A DNA stretch of 64,000 nucleotides, taken from Tistlia consotensis USBA 355. GTDB taxonomy: Bacteria; Pseudomonadota; Alphaproteobacteria; Kiloniellales; DSM-21159. The position numbers and the translations under genes were made by a program. Positions 1-12,237 of the stretch are shown here, piece by piece. Location: the NCBI RefSeq assembly GCF_900177295.1, contig NZ_FWZX01000022.1, positions 1 to 64,000 on the forward strand. Reading direction: 5' to 3'. The notes beneath the pieces are model-generated. The model worked only from the letters and a program-made list of their open reading frames with translations, was not told the origin of the DNA and ran no database searches. The number at the start of each line of letters is the position of its first letter. Position 1 is the first letter of the stretch.

Positions 1-3000
1 GACAGCGTCGCCCCGCCCGGGCTCGAGGCATCCTCCGGCACAGACGTCAGCGTCGCCGAGCCGCTCGCCACCGGCGCGTCGTTGACGGCGGTCACCGAGC
101 CCGAGAGCGTCGCGGCGTTGCCGGAGATCGCGGTGATGCCGCCGGTTGCCGAGGAGATGTCCTGGGTCCCGGTCGTCACCGCACCCGAGGAGTTGTCGAT
201 GACGCGGAAGCTCAGGCTGCCCGGCGTGCCGTTCCAGTCGGCTGCCGGCACGAAACGGATGCTGTCCGTGGTCTTGAGGACCAGCGCGTTGCCGTCGGCC
301 CGCGTGCCGATGTCCGTCCAGCCCGAGCCGCTGTCGTACTGCCAGACGCCCTGCGTGCTCGTCGCCGCGTTGCCGACGATCGCGACGCCCGCCAGCGTGT
401 TGGCATGGCTGCCACCGCTGCCGCTGGTCACCTCGTCGGCGCTGTCGTCGAAGGAGCTCGCGAAGAGCGTGGCCACGGTCGAGCCCCCGCCGGTCGCGTC
501 CTCGGCCGTGGTCAGGCTGGCGTCGCTCGCGACCGGCGCGTTGTTGACGCCGGTCACCGAGGTGCCGATGGCGACCGAGCCGGAGGAGTAGACGGTGGTG
601 CCGCCGGTGGCGCTGCCGCCCGAAAGGTCGACCGTGCCGCCGCTGGTCACGGCACCCGAGGAGTCGTCGATCAGCTTGACCGACAGGCTGCCCGGCGTGC
701 CGTTGAAGTTCGAGGCCGGCAGGAAGCGGACCAGGGTCGAGCCGCTGAGCAGCAGCGCGCTGGACGAGGAGGGCGAGCCGACCGCCGTCCAGTGCGCGCC
801 GCTGTCGGTCGAATACTGCCAGACGCCCTCGCTGCCGCTCGCCGCATTGCCGACGATCGCGACGCCGGCCAGGGCGTTGGCGCTCGACCCGCCCGAGACC
901 GTGTCGGTCGAGTCGTCGAAGCTCGCCGTCACCAGGCTGGCGACCGTGGCCCCCGAGGGATCGGCGCTGTTCTCCGCGATCGCGGACAGGGTCGCGCTGC
1001 CCGAGGCGACCGGCGCGTCGTTGACCGCGCCGACCGTGACGTCGACCGTCCGAGTCACCTCCTGGGCGCCGCCGGTGCCGGTGTTGCCCAGGTCGTTGAC
1101 CAGGATGGTCACGGTCGCCGGGCCGTTGAAGTCGCCGGTCGGCTTGTACTGCAGGCCGTTCAGGGCGGCGTTGATCTCGGCCAGCGTGCCCTTGAAGGTC
1201 ATGGTCGTGTCGCCGGTGCCGTCGCCGCTGCCGCTCGTCGTGCCGCCGTCCGCGCCGAAGGCGTTCGTCGTCTCGGTGAAGGCGAAGTCGAGGCCGCTGG
1301 TGGTGCCGAGCGTCGCCGTGCCGTTGGTCACCGTGATGCGCACCATCACGTCCTGGGTCGGCGAGTCGGCGTCGGCGAGGGTGATCTGGTTGCCGTTCCC
1401 CGAGGAGAAGGTGAGGGTCGCGTCCTCGCTGACCGAGGCCGTGGTCGGGCCGCCGAAGACCGGCGCGTCGTTGGCGCCGCCGACGGTCAGGGCGATCGAC
1501 GCGCTGTCGGTCAGCACGTTGCCGCTGCCGACGTTGCCCCTGTCGCTGATCGCGAGGCTGATCGAATCGCTGCCGGTGTAGTCGGTGTCCGGCGTGTAGG
1601 TCAGCTTGGCCAGCGCCGTGTTGAGGTCGGCGATCGTGCCGGTCAGGGTCACCGAGTGGCTGCCTGCGCCGGTCGCGGTGACGCCGCTGGTCGCCGAGGT
1701 GAAGTCGAGCGAGCCGTAGGTCGCGCCCAGGGTCACCTGGGCCGTCGTGTAGCCGCTGTTGTCGACGTCGGCGGCGTCGGCGACGCTGACGCCGGTGATC
1801 GCGGTCGTGGTGTTCTCGCCGATCGTGAAGCTGCCGGTCGCGGCGGCGACGTCCGGCGCGTCGTTGACCGGGGTCAGGGTGATCGCGACGCTCTTGCTGT
1901 CGGTGCCGGAGCTGCCGGCGGCCCCGTTGTTCTCGCCGTAGCCGCGGTCGTCGACCGAGACCGACAGCGCGACCGTGCCGCCGATGTTCTGGCTGTTCCG
2001 GTTGCTGGCGCCGAGATAGCTCAAGGTCGCGAGCGCGGCGTTGAGGTCGCTCACCGTGCCGCGGATCGTCATCGAGCCCGAGCCGTTCGAGCCGGCCTGG
2101 AAGCTGACGTTGCTGGTCGAGCCCAGGGTCAGCGTGCCCTCCGGCACCGAGAGCGTGACGTCGACGGCATTGCTGCGCGCATCGACGTCGCTGATCGAGA
2201 TCGCGTCGGCGCCGGTGAAGGCGAAGGAGACGTCCTCGGTCGCGGTCACGGTCGCCGGGCGGGTGATCACCGGCGCGTCGTTCTGCGGCGTGATACCGGT
2301 GATGTCGAGCGTCGCGCTGTCGGTCAGCGTGCCGCCGCTGCCGCGGTTGCCGCGGTCGCTCAGCGTCACGGTGATGGTGTCGCTGGTGCCCGGATCCTCG
2401 CCGGAGCGGTAGGTCAGGGTCGCCAGGGCCGCGTTGATCTCCGCCGCCGTGCCCTGGATCGTGAAGCTCTGGCCGCCGTTGCTGCCGCTGCTGAAGGCGA
2501 GGCCCGTCGTCGTGCCGAGCGTCAGGCTGGCGCCGCTGGCGCCGGCGCTCAGCGTCACCTGCAGGGGGTTGCTCTGCGAGCCCTCGCCGCGCGCCACGTC
2601 GACGTCGGCGACCGACAGGCCGGTGATCGACAGGGCGGCGTTCTCGGTGGCCGGATAGGCGAAGGTCGTGCCGCCGGCGGTGGTCAGCACCGGCGCGTCG
2701 TTGACCGCGCTGACGGTGATCGGCAGGTCGCGGGTGACCGACTGCGGCGCGCCGCTGCCGGCGACGCCGTCGACGGTCGGCGCCGAGTGGCCGTTGTCGT
2801 CGACCACGATGCGCAGCGTCTCGCTCTTCGGCGAGCCGTACTGCGTGTTGAAGTTGGTGTCGGGCTGGTACTCGAGGCGGGCCAGCGCGGCGTTGACCTG
2901 GGCGGCGGTGCCGCTGATCGTCACCGAGGTGAAGCCGGCCGTCGTGCCGAGGCCGGTGACGCTGTCGACCGAGACGCCGTCGCCCGTCGGGTCGGCGTCG

Positions 3001-6000
3001 AAGCGCAGGTCGCCGTTCGACGAGGGCAGCGAGACGGTGACCGTCAGGGTCGAGGACGCACCGTCCTCGGCCAGGTCGACGTCGGAGACGACGATCGGAT
3101 GGCCGGAGCCGTCCTTGACGTCGACCCAGCCGGCATCCTCGGCCAGCACGACGATGCCCGCGTTCGACGAGGCGGTGCCGCTCAAGGCCGAGCCGTTGAC
3201 CGAGACGACCGGCGCGTCGTCGACCGAGGTGACCCGGATGTCGATGTCGCTGGAGGCCGTCTGCGCGCCGCCGGAACCGGTGTTGCCCTGGTCGTCGGCC
3301 AGCACGGTCAGCCGGAAGGTGCCATAGTCGTTGCTGGCCGGCGTATAGACCATGCCGTTCATCGCGGCGTTGATCGCCGTGGCCGTGCCGGTCAGCACGA
3401 CCGTGCCGCTGCCGTTGCCGGTCACCGTCACGCTGCTGGTCGTCGCCAGGGTGAGGATGCCGGGCGAGCTGCCCTGGACGCTGTTCTCGTTGCCGAGGTT
3501 GCTGAGCGTCAGCGTGACCTTCAGGTTGGCGCCGGCGTCGACGTCGCCGACCGTGACCTGGTTGCTGCCGCTGAAGGTGAAGCTGCCGTCCTCGGCGATC
3601 TGCGCCTTGTTCGGCGTGGTGATCGCCGGCGGGGTGTTGACGACCGGCGGGTCGTTGACCGCGTTGACGGTCAGCGCCAGCGTGCCGGTCGCGGTCAGGA
3701 TGCCGCCCGCGCCCTCGTTGCCGCGGTCGCTGGTGGCCACGGTGATCGTCGCCGAGCCGTTGTAGTCCTGGGCCGCCCGGTAGACCAGGTTGCCCGAGGC
3801 CAGCATGGCGTCGATCTGCGCCTTGCTGCCGGCGACGGTCACCGCCGAGCCGCCGCTGCCCGAGACGACGGCGGCGCTGAGGCCGGAGTTCTGCACGATC
3901 AGGGTGCCGTTGGAGGCGGTCAGCGTGACCTGCAGGGTGCCGTCGTTGACGCCGTTGGCCTCCGGATACTGCGCCTCGATGTCGGTCACGACGATCCCGG
4001 ACAGCGCGAGGTTCGTGTCCTCGTTGACGCTGAGGCTGACCGTCTGGCCGTCGAAGTCCGAGCCGTCGTAGGTCATGCCCGGCTTGTCGTTCACCGGGCG
4101 CACGGCGATCGCCACGCTCGCCGACGCGACCTGGGTGCTGGAGGTGCCGGTGTCCGGCGTGTTGACGATCGCTGGGCTGTTGCCGTCACCCGGGTCGCGG
4201 CCGCTGTTGCCGTTGTCCGAGAGCGTGACGCTCATCGATTCGCTGCCGCGCAGGTCGTTGAAGTCCTGCGTGCCCTGATAGCGGACGCCGCTGCCCAGCG
4301 CCGTGGTCAGCTCGGCGACCGTGCCGGTGACGGTCAGGGTGCCGGTGCCGTTGCCGCTGACCGAGAAGGTGCCGCTGGTGCCGTCGCTCGACTGCGAGAC
4401 CAGCTGCAGCGTGCCGTGGGCGACCCCGAAGGTCAGGGTCAGCGTGCCGTTCGTGGTCTGCGAGACGTCGATGTCGGAGACCGAGAAGCCGGTGATGACG
4501 ACCGAGGTGTCCTCGTTGACCGTCACCGAGGTCGGGGCGGTCAGCACCGGGCTGTCGTTCACCGGGCCGACGTTGATGTTGAAGGTCGCGCTCGGCTCGC
4601 TGCCGCCGGAGCCGTCGGAGACGGTGAAGTTGAAGCCGTCGGTGTGATTCTCGCTATTGTCGTGGATGTACTTGATCTTGTTGGCGGCGAGATCGGCGAG
4701 CGTGAAGGCGCTGCCGACGCCCAGCGTCTTCTGGCTGCTGCCGTCGTCGAGCACCAGGCGGCCGTACTGCACGGCGCTGGTCAGGCGGATCTGGACCTGG
4801 GTGCTGCTGTTGTCCGGATCGGTGATGTTGAGCATCGCCGTCGTGATCGTCGCCGTCTCGCCCTCGTAGGAGACGGTGCCCGGCAGGCCGCTGTTGGTGA
4901 CAATCGTCGGCGTGTCGTTGACCGGCGTGACCGAGATCGAGACGGTCGAGGTGTTGCCCAGGGCGCTGTGCGGGTCGGTCGCCGAGTAGGTGAAGGAGTC
5001 GGTGAAGTTCTCGCTGCTGTCGTGGACGTAGGTGACCAGGCCGCCGGTCAGCTGCGCATAGGTGAAGGTCGCCCCGGCCGTCGCCGCCACGCCATTGATC
5101 TCGACCGTGCCGTGGCTCGGCAGGCTCTCGACCTTGTAGGTCAGGGTCGAGGTCGCGTCGTCGCTGTCGCTGGCGTGGATCAGCGCGGTGCCGAGCACCT
5201 GGGTGCCGCCCTCGGCGACGGTGAAGGAGCTGCCCGAGGTGAGCGGCGCGTCGTTCACGTTGCTGACGCTGAAATTCAGCGTGTACTGCGCGCTGGTCGA
5301 CTCGCCGCCGCCCGGCACGTTGCTCGCCTGGTCGGTCAGCCGCACCTTGACCAGGTCGGTGGCGGCGTCCGGCTCGCTGTTCGGATCGTGGAAATAGGCG
5401 ACCTCGCCGGCGGTGACCTGGCTCGGCGTGAAGCGGTCGCCGGCGGCGAGCGCCACCCAGACGCTGTTGGCGCTGTCCCAGACCCGGATCGAGCCGCCGC
5501 CCGGCAGCTGGTCGATGACGTAGACGAGCTGCGTCGCCGAGCTGTCGGGGTCGACCGGCGAGAAGTTCGCGCTGGTCAGCGCGACCGCGTTGTCGATGCC
5601 GCTGAGGTCCTTGCTGGTGTAGACCGTGGCGACGTCGTCGGCCTCGGCAAGCGAGAGCGTCGTCGAGCTCTGGGTGATGTCCGGCTGGTCGTTGACCGGC
5701 GTCACCAGCATGCTGAAGGTCCGGCCGGTCGCGTCGGGCGTGTTGGCGTCGCCGTCCGAGACGCTGAAGACGAAGGAGTCGCTGGTCGTCTCGCTGCCGT
5801 CGTGGCTGTAGGTGATCAGGCCGCCGTCGATGTCGGCCTGGGTGAAGGTCGAGTTGACCGTCAGCGCGACGCCGTTGCGATAGAGCGTGCCGTGGGCGGT
5901 CGCCGTGGTGACGGTGTAGGTCAGGCCGGCCGCCGCGGTGTCGCCGTCGCCCGCGGCGAGGTAGCTGCTGGCGATGACGTTGCCGGCCGAGCCTTCGGAG

Positions 6001-9000
6001 ACGATCAGCTGGCTGTTGGCGGAGAGGCCGGGCGAGTTGCCGCCGGCCGTGGTGGCGCTGCCGCCGCCGGTGCTGCTGTCGACCTGCGACTGGGTCAGCA
6101 GCACGATCGGCAGGACCTGCGCCTGGCTGGTCGTCGTGCCGTCGGACACCGTGAAGGTCGCGGCGTAGCTGCCGGCCGTCGCCAGGGCGCTCGACACGAA
6201 GACGACGTGCCCGGCGTCGATGTCAGCCTGGGTGAAGCTGGTGACCGCGACCCCGGCGTTGGTCGACAGCTCGAACTGCGCGTTGGCCGGCACGCCGCCG
6301 GTGATCGTGTAGGTGATCGCGCCGGCCGCCGTGTCGGCGTCGGTGAAGGTCAGGGTCGATCCGCTCAGCGTCGAGCTGCTGCCGACCAGCTGCGAGATCC
6401 GCCCGATCGTGTCGACCGTCGGGTCGTTGAGCGGCGTCACGTTGATGTCGAAGGTGCCGTCGACCGCCGCGCCGTCGCCGTCGCGCATCTTGTAGGTGAA
6501 GGAATCGTCGGCGGTGCTCGGGTTCGAGTCCGGCTCGGCGCCGTCGTGGCGGTACAGCAGCTTGCCGGAATCGACATCGGCCTGGGTGAAGGTGGCGCCG
6601 TCGCCGAGGCGCACGCCGTCCAGATAGAGCGCCCCCTTGCTCGGGCCCGTCATCACCGTGTAGGTGACGCGCGCGCGCACCGAGTCCGGGTCCGCGATGT
6701 CGAGGTTGACCTGGCCCGCGCCGTGGCCGCCGATCGTCGCGCTGCCGCCCTCGTCGACCGTGAACATCGTGCTCGAGACGCCGGACTGCGCGGGCGGGTC
6801 GTTGACCGCGGCGACGTTGAGCGTGACCGTCGTCGGCCCGGCCGTCGAGGGGGTCAGGTGGGTGTTGCCGTCGGTGACGCTGACCGAGAAGCTGGTCGAG
6901 GCGAGCGCGCCTTCCGGCTCGGCCCCGGTCTGGATGAAGCGCAGCTTGCCGGCATTGACGGCGGCCTGGGTGATGGTGTCGCCGATCACCGCGTCGACGT
7001 AGCCGGCGCCCTTGTCGATGACCAGGCGGCCGACCGCCCCGTTCGGCAGGCTGTTCAGCGTGTAGGTGATCAGGCTGGCGTCGCCGTCGGCATCGGCGGC
7101 GGTCAGCGCGACGGTCGAGTAGTCGGTCGCCTCCGGGCCGATCCGCTCGTTGACGCTGATCGCCGTGCTGGAAACCGAGATCGCGGCGTTGACGTCGGTG
7201 ACGTGGACCGTGAAGGCCTGGGCGGTCAGCTCGCCGCCGGCGCCGTCGCGAACCGAATAGGTGAAGCCGGCGCTGTAGTCCGAGCTCAGGTTGCTGCCGG
7301 AATAGCGGAACTTGATCAGGCCGTCGACGACGTCCTGATAGCTGAACAGGGCGCCGATCGTCGCCGTCACGTCGGTGCCGCCGATGGTCTTGGTGATGCG
7401 CACGTTCGACGGCAGCGACTCGACCCGGAAGATCAGCTGCTCGCTGGTGTTGTCGGGGTCGCTCGCGACCAGGTCGGTCAGCTGCAGGGTGTAGGTCTGG
7501 TTCTCGGCGAAGCTGACGCTGGCCGCGCTGACGCTGGGCGCGTCGTTGACCGGCGTGACCGGCTGCGAGGCCGTCGCCGAGGCGAGGCTGAAGGGCGTCG
7601 CGTTGCCGCGCGTCGAGGCGTCGACCTTGGTGCCGATGGTGCCCAGCGAGCCGTCCCAGACCACGTAGGTCAGGGTCGCCTCGCCGCTGAGGTTGCTGTC
7701 CGGCCTGAAGCGCAGCTTCGCCGCCGACGAGAGCAGCAGCGCCTGGCTTTCCGAGACCGGGCCGACGTCGCTCCAGTGGGTGCCGTCGGTCGAGTACTGC
7801 CAGGTGCCGCTGAGGCCGCCGAGCGCGGTGACGGCGATGCCCAGGCTGTCGCCGTCGACGTCGGTCGCCCGGTCCTGGCCGTTGATCGTGATCAGCGAGG
7901 CGACGGCGAAGCCGGCGTTGTCGATGTCGGAGACGTCCTCGACGATCGGCGGCAGCACGACCGTCGAGGTGTCGCTGTGGACCGGCGCGTCGTTGACCGC
8001 GGTCACGACCTGCGTCGCCGTGCGGCTGCTGACGCCGAAGGCGCTGTCGCCGCCGGTCGAGGAGATCGCGACCGTCTCGCCGTTGGATCCGCTGGTCTGG
8101 TCCCAGGCGCGGAGCGTCAGCGTCACCGTGCCGTTGAAGTCGGCGTTCGGCTGGAAGCGCACGTAGGTGTGGCCGTCGTTCGCCAGCAGCACCGCCGAGC
8201 CGTCGCTCGGGCTGACGATGCCGGTCCAGGTCGTGCCGTCGTCGGTCGAGAACTGCCAGGTGCCGCCGCCGCTGCCGTCGTCGGCGCCGACCACCGCGAC
8301 GCCGCCGAGGGCGCCCGAGTCGACGTCGGTGTAGCCCGAGCCGGTCAGCAGGTCGGCGACGCTGGAGCCGTGGTTGGCGGTGCTGGAGATGTCCTCCGCG
8401 ATCGGCGCCAGGATGGCGTTGCCGCCGAGGTCCGGCGCGTCGTTGACCGCATGAATCGTCACCGTCGCGGTCGAGGCGGTCGAGTGCAGGCTGCTGTCGG
8501 CCGGATCGACGACGACGTACCGGAAGGTCGCGTTGCTGTCGCGGTTCGAGGCCGGCGTAAAGCGCAGGTCGACGTGACCGCCGCTCACCGTCAGCGTGGT
8601 GCCCGAGTCACCCAGCGTGATCGGGCTGCCGTCGGCCTGGGTCAGGGTGCCGCCGTCGACCGAGAGGATGCGGATCTGGGTCGGCGTCCTGGACCCGGCT
8701 GTCGACGAAGACGATCTGCTGCACGTCGCTGCGGCGGTCGTCGGGTGCGGCGGTGACCGCCGTCGGCACGAGGCCGCCGGCATCGCCCGCGGCGGTGCCG
8801 TCGGTGGTCGTGACGGTGCCGCCAGCCGCCGTGTCGCCGGTGCTGCCGTCGGCCGTCCTGCCGCTGTCCTGGCTGCCGGCCTCGTGCCCGTCGGCCGTGC
8901 CGTCGCTGGTGATCGCGACATCGGCGGGCGCAGCGGTCGAGGCGCCGCTGTCGGTCGCGGTGGCGGCCGGCTGCTGCGTCGGGTGGCTGTCGACGTCGGC

Positions 9001-9171
9001 CTGGGTCTCGTGCTGGCTGTTGTCGGCGACGTGGTCGATCGTCACGACCGCCGCGGCATCGAGGAGCACGCGCGGCTCGAGCAGCAGCATGTGCGAGTGA
9101 GCCCCGGTCGCGCCGACCGGCCGTCGCCGCCGCAGGATTCCGGCGCCGTTCGCCCCCTCGTTCAACGACAT
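1..9171 (-). CDS. Giant repeat adhesin (LEPR-XLL / cadherin-like / CSPG repeats), 3' end outside window, internal frameshift
   Basis: Large surface or secreted protein, probably an adhesin exported by a type I system (family-based inference; no exporter is in the window). Reading starts at ATG 9171. An N-terminal LEPR-XLL signature (LLLEPRVLLDAAAV) lies near residues 29-42, followed by a Thr/Ala/Asp-rich linker and the start of a DUF4347-like strand (IVFVDSRVQD). That frame closes at 8608. From about 8681 leftwards a different frame is used, checked at nine repeat positions down to base 86, and it runs off the window. It encodes about 19-20 bacterial cadherin-like units, each ending in VNDAP or a variant (VNDQP, VDDAP, VNDKP), spaced about 330-510 bp. 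Units near 4.9-7.2 kb are CSPG type (FTQADIDGGLITYSHDGS); those near 0-1 kb are a different beta-sandwich type. At least 3,000 residues are visible. Long plus-strand open frames here are antisense shadows. Confidence 0.85.
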
Positions 9172-9444
9172 GCCCCAGCTTCCCCCAAGAGATGGGCCGC
9201 TGCCCTCGACAGGCCCTTTTCAATCCATTGGCGAAAGATAGCCGGCCGCCACTGTGTGCGCCAGCGAAATCTGTTAACCTATCGTTTACAGTTTAATTTA
9301 CACGAGAGTTAATTGCACTGCCCCGCGCACTTCACGCACGATCGGTGCAGGCAAGGGGTTGAGCGGGATATATTCGAGATGTGACGAGGCGGCCGGCAGG
9401 CGCTATTCTTGAGACCTTGGTTAATCAAACTGTGAGCAGACACC
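9172..9444. promoter_or_regulatory. Divergent AT-rich promoter region, adhesin / threonine synthase
   Basis: The 273 bp between the adhesin start and the threonine synthase start are coding-free. The core at about 9265-9315 is very AT-rich against the surroundings, with a GTTAAC, a GTTTAC and a TTAATT block. Such islands often bind silencers (MucR/H-NS type) or hold sigma factor sites. No single -35/-10 pair could be assigned with confidence. Confidence 0.4.
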
Positions 9445-10689
9445 TTGGGCCGTTTACCAAACTTTGTCACTCATCTGGAATGCTCCGAGACCGGACGAGA
9501 GTATGCCCCGGGAAGGAAGTACAACCTTTCCGATAGCGGAAAACCCCTGCTGGTGCGCTACGACCTGGCCGCCCTCGGCAAGGCGCTGAGCAAGCGCGAC
9601 CTTGCGGGGCGGCGGTCCGGCGGCTTCTGGCGCTATGCCGAGTTCCTGCCGGTCGCGGCCCCCGAGAACCGGATCAGCCTGGGCGAGGTCGAGACGCCGC
9701 TGATCGCGCTCGACCGCATCGGCCGCGACCTCGGCCTGCCGGACGGCCGCCTGCTGGTCAAGGACGAGGGCCGGCTGCCGACCGGCTCGTTCAAGGCGCG
9801 CGGCCTGGCGCTGGCGGTCTCGATGGCCAAGGAGCTGGGCGTCACGGACCTCGCCATGCCGACCAACGGCAACGCCGGCGCCGCCCTGGCCGCCTACGCC
9901 AGCCGTGCCGGACTGACCTCGACCGTGCTCTGCCCGGCCGACACGCCGGAGATCAACCTCTCGGAGATCGAGGCCCAGGGGGCCACGGTGCTGCGCGTCA
10001 ACGGCCTGATCAACGACTGCGGCAAGCTGGTCGGCGAGGGCAGGTCGGCGCGGGGCTGGTTCGACGTCTCGACCCTGAAGGAGCCCTACCGGATCGAGGG
10101 CAAGAAGACCATGGGCCTGGAGCTCGCCGAGCAGCTCGGCTGGCGCCTGCCCGACGCGATCTTCTATCCGACCGGCGGCGGCACCGGCCTGATCGGCATG
10201 TGGAAGGCCTTCGACGAGCTGGAGAGGCTCGGCTGGATCGGCTCCGAGCGGCCCAAGATGATCGCCGTCCAGGCCAGCGGCTGCGCGCCGATCGTCAAGG
10301 CCTGGGAGGCCGGCGAGGAGCACGCCCCGCTGTGGCAGGACGCCCACACCGTCGCCGCCGGCATCCGCGTACCGGTCGCGATCGGCGACTTCCTGATCCT
10401 GCGCGCGGTCCGCGAGTCGGGCGGTTTCGCCATCGCGGTCGACGACGAGCGGATCCTCGCGGCCCGTGACGAGGTCGCGCGCCGCGAAGGGCTGCTGCTC
10501 TGCCCAGAGGGCGCGGCGACCTTCGCGGCCTGGCTCGCCGCCCTCGACCGCGGCTGGCTGCAGCCCGAGGCCGAGGTCGTGCTGTTCAACTGCGCGACCG
10601 GCCTGAAGTACCCGCTGCCGACGGTGACCCGCAGCCTGGACCGCAACAGGCCGGTCGACTGGGCCAGCCTGACCAACCGCGACGCCTGA
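9445..10689 (+). CDS. thrC: Threonine synthase (PLP-dependent, ThrC-like)
   Basis: Converts O-phosphohomoserine to threonine in the cytosol, the last step of threonine synthesis. The 414-residue protein opens with FVTHLECSETGREY, the N-terminal Cys-containing segment typical of this threonine synthase class. It has the PLP-lysine motif PTGSFKARG (Lys about 117), an NGNAG asparagine loop near 140 and the glycine-rich phosphate site TGGGTGL near 235. TTG 9445 is used because a TGA lies in frame at 9433 and no ATG or GTG precedes the conserved N-terminus; the ribosome site is weak. It is convergent with cysS, 18 bp away. Related fold II enzymes (threonine dehydratase, cysteate synthase) are the alternatives, but the FVTHLECS head favours ThrC. 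Confidence 0.85.
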   Translation: MGRLPNFVTHLECSETGREYAPGRKYNLSDSGKPLLVRYDLAALGKALSKRDLAGRRSGGFWRYAEFLPVAAPENRISLGEVETPLIALDRIGRDLGLPDGRLLVKDEGRLPTGSFKARGLALAVSMAKELGVTDLAMPTNGNAGAALAAYASRAGLTSTVLCPADTPEINLSEIEAQGATVLRVNGLINDCGKLVGEGRSARGWFDVSTLKEPYRIEGKKTMGLELAEQLGWRLPDAIFYPTGGGTGLIGMWKAFDELERLGWIGSERPKMIAVQASGCAPIVKAWEAGEEHAPLWQDAHTVAAGIRVPVAIGDFLILRAVRESGGFAIAVDDERILAARDEVARREGLLLCPEGAATFAAWLAALDRGWLQPEAEVVLFNCATGLKYPLPTVTRSLDRNRPVDWASLTNRDA

Positions 10690-10707
10690 CGCGCCCGGCC
10701 GCCCGCC

Positions 10708-12237
10708 TCAGGCCGGCAGCGGCAGCCACTCCCAGGCCGTGCCGCCCGGCTCGTCGCGCAGCGCGACGCCCTCGGCCAGCAGAGCGTCGCGGATCGCGTC
10801 GGCCCGGGCGAAGTCCTTGGCCTTGCGCGCCTCCTGCCGCTCGGCGAGGCGCGCCTCGATCTCCGCCTCGGTCACGGTGCGGCCGGCCGGCTTGATCGCC
10901 AGGTCCTCGGGCGCATAGGTCAGCAGGCCCAGGCCGAGCGCCAGCTCGTAGACCGCCGCCAGGCGCAGCGCCGCCTCGGGCCTGAGCTTCCTGTCGAACA
11001 GCAGCTCGCCGAGCAGGGTCAGCGCGACCGGGGTCGCGAGGTCGTTGGACAGCGCCTCGTCGAGCCGGTCGACCCAGCTCCGCTCGGCCTCGGACAGGCC
11101 CTCGGCCAGCGCCGCGATCAGGCCGGTCAGGGCGCCGCCGCGCGAGGCGCGGTGCTCCCCGGCCAGGTGCACGATGGCGGCGGCCTCGGGAACCTCGGCT
11201 CTCAGCTCGCCGACCCGGCGCAGCAGCCGGCGCAGGTGGGTGCGCGCGCCGACGATCGCCTCCCAGTCGAACTCGAGCTCCGAGCGGTAGCTCGCGGTCA
11301 GCAGGAACAGGCGGTAGGCGGCCGGATGCAGGCCCTGGTCGACCAGGCTCTGCAGCGTCAGGAAGTCGCCGCTCGACTTCGACATCTTGGCCTGGCGGAC
11401 GATCAGGAACTCGTTGTGCATCCAGAGGTTCGCGCCGCTCCGCTCCGAGCGGGTGTAGCCCTGGTTCTGGGCGATCTCGTTGCAGTGATGGACCTGGCGG
11501 TGGTCGATGCCGCCGGTGTGGATGTCGAACTGCTCGCCCAGGTACTTGAAGGACATGACCGAGCATTCGAGGTGCCAGCCCGGCGCGCCGACACCCCAGG
11601 GCGAGTGCCACTCCATCTGGCGCTGCTGGTCGCTCGGCGACCGGCGCCAGATCGCGAAGTCGGACGGGTTGCGCTTGCCGCCGGGCCCGGCGACCCGCTT
11701 GCCGGCCTCCTGGCCCTCCAGGTCGAGCAGGCCGAGACGGCCGTAGTCGCTGGCCTTGGCGGTGTCGAAGTAGAGGCCGTCCTCGAGCTGGTAGGTGTAG
11801 CCGCCGGCCTCCAGGGCGAGCGCGAAGTCGATCATCTCCTGGATGTGGTCGGTGGCGCGCGGCCAGACCGAAGGCTGCAGGATGCCGAGGCGCTCCAGGT
11901 CGCGGAAGAAGGCCTCCGTATAGTAGGCCGCGACCTGCCAGATCGTCTTGTTCTCGCGCCGCGCCGCGAGGTCCATCTTGTCGTCGCCCTCGTCGGCGTC
12001 CGAGGTCAGGTGGCCGACGTCGGTGATGTTGATGACGTGGGTGACGTTCCAGCCCTTGAGCGTCAGGGCGCGGCGCAGGGTGTCGGTGAAGACGTAGGCG
12101 CGCAGGTTGCCGATGTGCGCGAAGTGGTACACGGTCGGCCCGCAGCTGTAGACGCGCACGTTGTGCGGATCGATCGGCTGGAAGATCTCCAGCCGGCGGC
12201 CGAGGGAATTGAACAGCTGCAGCGGGCGTTCGGTCAT
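10708..12237 (-). CDS. cysS: Cysteine--tRNA ligase
   Basis: Charges tRNA-Cys with cysteine; essential cytosolic class I aminoacyl-tRNA synthetase. The protein is 509 residues from ATG 12237, close to the usual length. The open frame continues 32 codons upstream, but MTERPLQLFNSLGRR is the normal N-terminus. Visible motifs: the first zinc Cys in YSCGPTVY, the HIGH variant HIGN, zinc ligands around WHLECS and HTGGIDHRQVHHCNE, and the KMSKS loop (AKMSKSSG). A DALR-type anticodon-binding region and a C-terminal small domain follow. It is divergent from tamA across about 196 bp that must hold both promoters. Confidence 0.97.
   Translation of the reverse strand: MTERPLQLFNSLGRRLEIFQPIDPHNVRVYSCGPTVYHFAHIGNLRAYVFTDTLRRALTLKGWNVTHVINITDVGHLTSDADEGDDKMDLAARRENKTIWQVAAYYTEAFFRDLERLGILQPSVWPRATDHIQEMIDFALALEAGGYTYQLEDGLYFDTAKASDYGRLGLLDLEGQEAGKRVAGPGGKRNPSDFAIWRRSPSDQQRQMEWHSPWGVGAPGWHLECSVMSFKYLGEQFDIHTGGIDHRQVHHCNEIAQNQGYTRSERSGANLWMHNEFLIVRQAKMSKSSGDFLTLQSLVDQGLHPAAYRLFLLTASYRSELEFDWEAIVGARTHLRRLLRRVGELRAEVPEAAAIVHLAGEHRASRGGALTGLIAALAEGLSEAERSWVDRLDEALSNDLATPVALTLLGELLFDRKLRPEAALRLAAVYELALGLGLLTYAPEDLAIKPAGRTVTEAEIEARLAERQEARKAKDFARADAIRDALLAEGVALRDEPGGTAWEWLPLPA

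Noticed and set aside
405-8756. A 2,783-codon open frame on the plus strand, rich in Arg, Ala, Gly and Asp
   Set aside because: It is the antisense shadow of the adhesin repeats; the minus strand gives recognisable VNDAP-ending units throughout.
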